13,488 nt of DNA from Candidatus Aenigmatarchaeota archaeon. GTDB taxonomy: Archaea > Aenigmatarchaeota > Aenigmatarchaeia > GW2011-AR5. Shown piece by piece: positions 11,385 to 13,488 of this stretch. A program made the translations under genes and the position numbers. The first letter of the stretch is position 1, and each line of letters starts with the position of its first letter. The stretch lies in NCBI GenBank assembly GCA_016202845.1, contig JACQNW010000119.1:1-13488 (forward strand). Reading direction: 5' to 3'. Under the pieces are notes generated by a model. The model was given only the letters and a program-made list of their open reading frames with translations. It had not been told where the DNA came from and searched no databases.

Positions 11385-12778
11385 TGTTTGTACGGCTTCT
11401 TCTTGCCAAAGTAGCTTAGGTCTCCAGACTTGTAACCGCCTGTTGACGATTTGTAAACTTCTTCCCCGCCGAATGAAAATCCTTCTGGCACGGCGCTTGC
11501 CGCAGCTTTGCCTGTGCTTGTCTCAGGCCTCCAGACCTTGAATATCTTTTTGTCATATTCAGCAATGGCGTTTACAAATGATTTTATTTTTTCTTCCAGT
11601 CCAGAGGTCACTAAGCTGGTCCTAAATGCCCATTGAACAGATCTATTTTCCAGATCAATGCAATAAAGAAAACTGTCGGCAGATCCGAAGTATATTTTAT
11701 TTTCTATTATTACAGGTCTTGCAACTATTGGTCCGCCTGTCAGAAAGTCCCATATTCTCGAACCATCATCTTCTTTTATGCAATGCAATTTTTGGTCAAA
11801 GGACGTGACATAGACATATCCGTCCTTTATTTCAGCGCCGCTTGTTATAATACCGCCTGTCCTGTATATCCATTTCTCTTTTCCTGTAAAAGCGTCTACA
11901 GAGTGTAAAAATCCATTCACGCCACCGGCATAGATGCTTCCATTGGCAGCGCCTATGCCGCCTGTTATTGAGCTGCCACAATTAAATTTCCATAAAATTT
12001 TACCATGCTCATCAAACGAATAAATATTGTTATCATAAGAAGGACTGTATAATTTTGGGCTATTTGCTTGCGGCGGCTTTTCAAAGCTCCTCTTCAAATT
12101 AGAGATGATAGTTTTGCCGTTTTCCATGATAACAGGAGAACCTATCCGCTCGCCAGCCCTGAATTTCCATTTTAATTCACCATCTAAGTTCAATGCATAA
12201 AGGTGGGAATCATAAGATCCAAGAAAAATAAGGCTGTTTATCGTGCTTGGGATGCCAGGAGATCCATCTCCGCACTTGAATTTCCATAACTCTTTGCCGT
12301 CCTCTGAAAAACAGAAAAAATATCCGCTGCCATTCAGTATAAAAATTTTATCGCCGATGCCAATAGGCGACGATACTATCATGTCCCCTGTATGTTTTTT
12401 CCAAAGCAGCTTTCCTGTCAGATCGAGACAATAAAAGTATTCGTCAGTAGAGCCAAAATAAATTTTGCCTTTATGAACAAGAGGCACGGACATTGATGGA
12501 CCGGCTGTCTGGAATTTCCAGATCATTATGCCGCTTTTTGCATCAACGGCGTATACAAAGCTGTCCAATGAAGAAAAATATAGCACGCCCGCATAATATT
12601 CAGGAAACATCGCTATTGCCCCGCTCTTAGGCAAGTCGTTGAATACTTCTTTAAAACTGGGAAGTTTTTGGTCTTCTTTTTCTTCTTCTTTAGAAGGCGC
12701 TATATAATAATCTTTAGGCCTTTCGCCTCTATATTCTAGGTCTTCTTTCTTTTCATACGTCATAAAAGAATGTGACAT
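11381..12778 (-). CDS. Cytoplasmic PQQ-type eight-bladed beta-propeller protein
   Basis: A 465-residue repeat protein built of PQQ-enzyme-type (BamB-like) propeller blades. Eight blade-closing tryptophans appear at 87, 126, 165, 204, 263, 303, 343 and 383, each in a G-x-x-x-W-K/x-F/Y context with a following glycine. The spacing is 39, 39, 39, 59, 40, 40 and 40, so the period is very regular except for about 20 extra residues (roughly 222-243, KPPQANSP) between blades four and five. The intervening strands read IYFGSTDEYFYCLDL-like. The N-terminal 50 residues are charged and probably disordered (KEEEKEDQK), and there is no signal peptide or lipobox, unusual for this family. No dehydrogenase active-site residues are evident, so a scaffold or binding role is more likely than catalysis. 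The C-terminus (from about 395) is a glycine/serine/lysine-rich tail. Confidence 0.88.
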   Translation of the reverse strand: MSHSFMTYEKKEDLEYRGERPKDYYIAPSKEEEKEDQKLPSFKEVFNDLPKSGAIAMFPEYYAGVLYFSSLDSFVYAVDAKSGIMIWKFQTAGPSMSVPLVHKGKIYFGSTDEYFYCLDLTGKLLWKKHTGDMIVSSPIGIGDKIFILNGSGYFFCFSEDGKELWKFKCGDGSPGIPSTINSLIFLGSYDSHLYALNLDGELKWKFRAGERIGSPVIMENGKTIISNLKRSFEKPPQANSPKLYSPSYDNNIYSFDEHGKILWKFNCGSSITGGIGAANGSIYAGGVNGFLHSVDAFTGKEKWIYRTGGIITSGAEIKDGYVYVTSFDQKLHCIKEDDGSRIWDFLTGGPIVARPVIIENKIYFGSADSFLYCIDLENRSVQWAFRTSLVTSGLEEKIKSFVNAIAEYDKKIFKVWRPETSTGKAAASAVPEGFSFGGEEVYKSSTGGYKSGDLSYFGKKKPYKH

Positions 12779-12954
12779 TTAGACTTTAAAACCTTAACTC
12801 CCCAGTTTTTTAGGGAATATATTGATTACTAGAGGTAATTTAATTTCGTTCATATTCCCTAATGGATTAATGCATACAAGACTTTTTGACTTGTTTCTAT
12901 TCGTAAAATTACATTTCTATAGAATTATACCCTAAATTTTTGCGTAGTTAAGGT
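12779..12954. other. 176-base non-coding region with dense inverted repeats
   Basis: This is the longest stretch without a gene in the window. It is AT-rich and has no credible open reading frame. It contains the start-proximal region of the beta-propeller gene at one end and the stop of the 96-residue gene at the other. It carries four inverted repeats, including a long pair at its edges. It could be a degenerate MITE-like element, a structured RNA, or an elaborate promoter. A TATA-like CCTAAAAAACTGG (minus strand, about 12802-12814) lies about 30 bases before the beta-propeller ATG. Confidence 0.6.
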
Positions 12955-12962
12955 TTAAAAGT
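12783..12962. repeat. Long imperfect terminal inverted repeat pair enclosing the non-coding region
   Basis: The left arm 12783-12799 matches the reverse complement of the right arm 12946-12962 at 16 of 17 positions (core AACCTTAACT / AGTTAAGGTT). The similarity continues more weakly inward to CCCTAAA (12930-12936) opposite TTTAGGG (12809-12815). The right arm includes the stop codon of the 96-residue gene. No clear target-site duplication flanks the arms. Confidence 0.6.
12810..12862. repeat. 11-bp perfect inverted repeat with a nested hairpin
   Basis: TTAGGGAATAT (12810-12820) is exactly complementary to ATATTCCCTAA (12852-12862) across a 31-base spacer. The spacer holds a smaller hairpin, ATTAC-TAGAG-GTAAT (12825-12839). 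A further weak hairpin, ACAAG/CTTGT, lies at 12876-12894. Confidence 0.6.
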
Positions 12963-13245
12963 AATCATTGTCCCAGATAATCCTTGTGCTCTTGTGATAA
13001 TCAACATCTTTGTAATGAACAATATGCTCAAAAAGTTCTGATCTCTGTTTGTCTGTAAGAGATTCTTTGCACTTGTCAGCCAGTTCGATTACAGCAGTGT
13101 CGGCATGGTTATTGTGAAGAATGTCAAGGAGTCCAACGAGTGTGTCAAAAGCCTTTTCATCAGAACAGTTGCATGGACTATTCGCGTCCCCATACATAAA
13201 ACCCACACCCGCAAGTACATTACTATAGTAATTGCCTTGCCGCAT
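12955..13245 (-). CDS. Uncharacterised 96-residue protein
   Basis: An unrecognised small soluble protein. It opens MRQGNYYSNVLAGVGFMYGD, then has CNCSDEKAFDTLVGLLDILHNNHADTA-type helices and a charged C-terminus with several histidines and aspartates (HIVHYKDVDYHKS). Two cysteines (25, 27) form a CxC and one more lies near 59; together with the histidines, metal binding is possible but not shown. The middle helices (FDTLVGLLDILHNN, SLTDKQRSELFEHIV) suggest a small helical bundle. ATG at 13245 is used; there is no Shine-Dalgarno sequence, but a TTTTATAAAAAT box on the minus strand (about 13277-13288) lies about 35 bases upstream and overlaps the stop of the preceding gene. The function is unknown. 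Confidence 0.6.
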   Translation of the reverse strand: MRQGNYYSNVLAGVGFMYGDANSPCNCSDEKAFDTLVGLLDILHNNHADTAVIELADKCKESLTDKQRSELFEHIVHYKDVDYHKSTRIIWDNDYF

Positions 13246-13276
13246 AAAGTATGTAGCAGTATCAGAATGGATATTA

Positions 13277-13288
13277 TTTTTATAAAAC
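13277..13288 (-). promoter_or_regulatory. TATA-like box upstream of the 96-residue gene
   Basis: GTTTTATAAAAA on the minus strand overlaps the stop codon of the zinc-finger gene and lies about 32-43 bases before the next ATG (13245). It suggests the 96-residue gene can be transcribed on its own with a leader of about ten bases. Confidence 0.35.
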
Positions 13289-13471
13289 TATTTCTCTCTC
13301 CGACAATTCAATGTTTTCTTTGTGCATCAATATATTGGAAAATGCATCAACGCATTTTTTTGAACAGAAAGAATGTTCTGCATAAGTATAGTTTACAGCA
13401 ACAGACATGCCGCACATCTTGCATTTTAATCTGTTAATTCCAGTTTTCTTATTGCATATTAAACATTTCAT
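13280..13471 (-). CDS. Small multi-cysteine zinc-finger protein (TRASH/MYND-like)
   Basis: A 63-residue protein with three cysteine pairs counted from the ATG at 13471: C3-x-x-C6, C17-x-x-C20 and C36-x3-C40, plus H33. The first two pairs form a rubredoxin-knuckle-like finger (CLICN...CKMCG). The last part, EHSFCSKKCVDAF, matches the FCS-x-x-C-x-x-x-F end of TRASH/YHS-type and related treble-clef fingers, often involved in metal sensing or protein interaction. The start is ATG at 13471, with GGTGGT upstream as Shine-Dalgarno sequence; the in-frame TTG at 13483 and GTG at 13480 lie at or before that site. The gene is complete at both ends within the window. Its upstream neighbours are outside the window, so its operon context is unknown. 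Confidence 0.65.
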   Translation of the reverse strand: MKCLICNKKTGINRLKCKMCGMSVAVNYTYAEHSFCSKKCVDAFSNILMHKENIELSEREIVL

Positions 13472-13488
13472 TTTGACCACCAATAGAC

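Noticed and set aside
12810..12815. TTAGGG/CCCTAA hexamers resembling telomere repeats
   Set aside because: There are only three scattered single copies, better explained as arms of inverted repeats.
12783..12962. Insertion sequence
   Set aside because: No transposase frame and no clear target-site duplication; kept only as a possible MITE-like or RNA structure.

Overview
The window reads as a compact archaeal chromosome segment, most likely from a small-genome, uncultivated lineage (DPANN-like is my best guess, but it is only inference). No rRNA or other marker gene fixes the taxon. The archaeal signs are an Lrp/AsnC regulator with an RAM domain, AT-rich TATA-like boxes about 22-29 bases before several start codons (leaderless-style promoters), no clear bacterial -35/-10 pairs, and Shine-Dalgarno sequences of the GGTGAT/GGAGG type before internal operon genes. 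Genes are packed end to end: several neighbours share ATGA or TGATG, and two convergent pairs overlap at their stop codons. I see no tRNA, rRNA, CRISPR array or transposase.

Layout. 61-2482 (minus): a short operon of a pterin-4a-carbinolamine dehydratase-like protein, a GNAT acetyltransferase and a PIF1-type helicase carrying a C-terminal WYL domain. 2533-2835 (plus): a small Rieske ferredoxin, divergent from that operon. 2840-3544 (minus): a 234-residue protein with a possible nucleotidyltransferase signature. 3626-4147 (plus): a DHFR/RibD-C-like reductase. 4144-5568 (minus): a C39-like papain-fold protein followed by a short acyl-CoA dehydrogenase homologue that lacks the usual catalytic glutamates. 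5619-7412 (plus): a MntA/HepT-type nucleotidyltransferase-HEPN toxin-antitoxin pair whose toxin gene overlaps a thioredoxin reductase gene. 7446-8309 (minus): an SMR-like four-helix membrane protein and two small orphan proteins, facing an Lrp/AsnC regulator at 8415-8912 (plus). 8915-10923 (minus): a class III PLP aminotransferase, HicB antitoxin, HicA toxin and a zinc-ribbon protein in one tight run. 10983-11384 (plus): an orphan. 11381-12778 (minus): an eight-blade PQQ-type beta-propeller with no signal peptide. 12779-12954: a non-coding stretch rich in inverted repeats. 12955-13471 (minus): a small orphan and a multi-cysteine zinc-finger protein.

Functional reading. There is no single pathway. 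Two toxin-antitoxin modules (MntA/HepT and HicBA) are embedded in operons with metabolic genes. A redox/pterin flavour (PCD, Rieske, DHFR-like, thioredoxin reductase) runs through the first half. The most unusual items are the hairpin-rich in-frame insertion in the PCD gene, the inverted-repeat-rich intergenic region at 12783-12962, the acyl-CoA dehydrogenase homologue without a catalytic base, the thioredoxin reductase without the NADPH-binding arginines, and the orphan pair next to the SMR-like gene.
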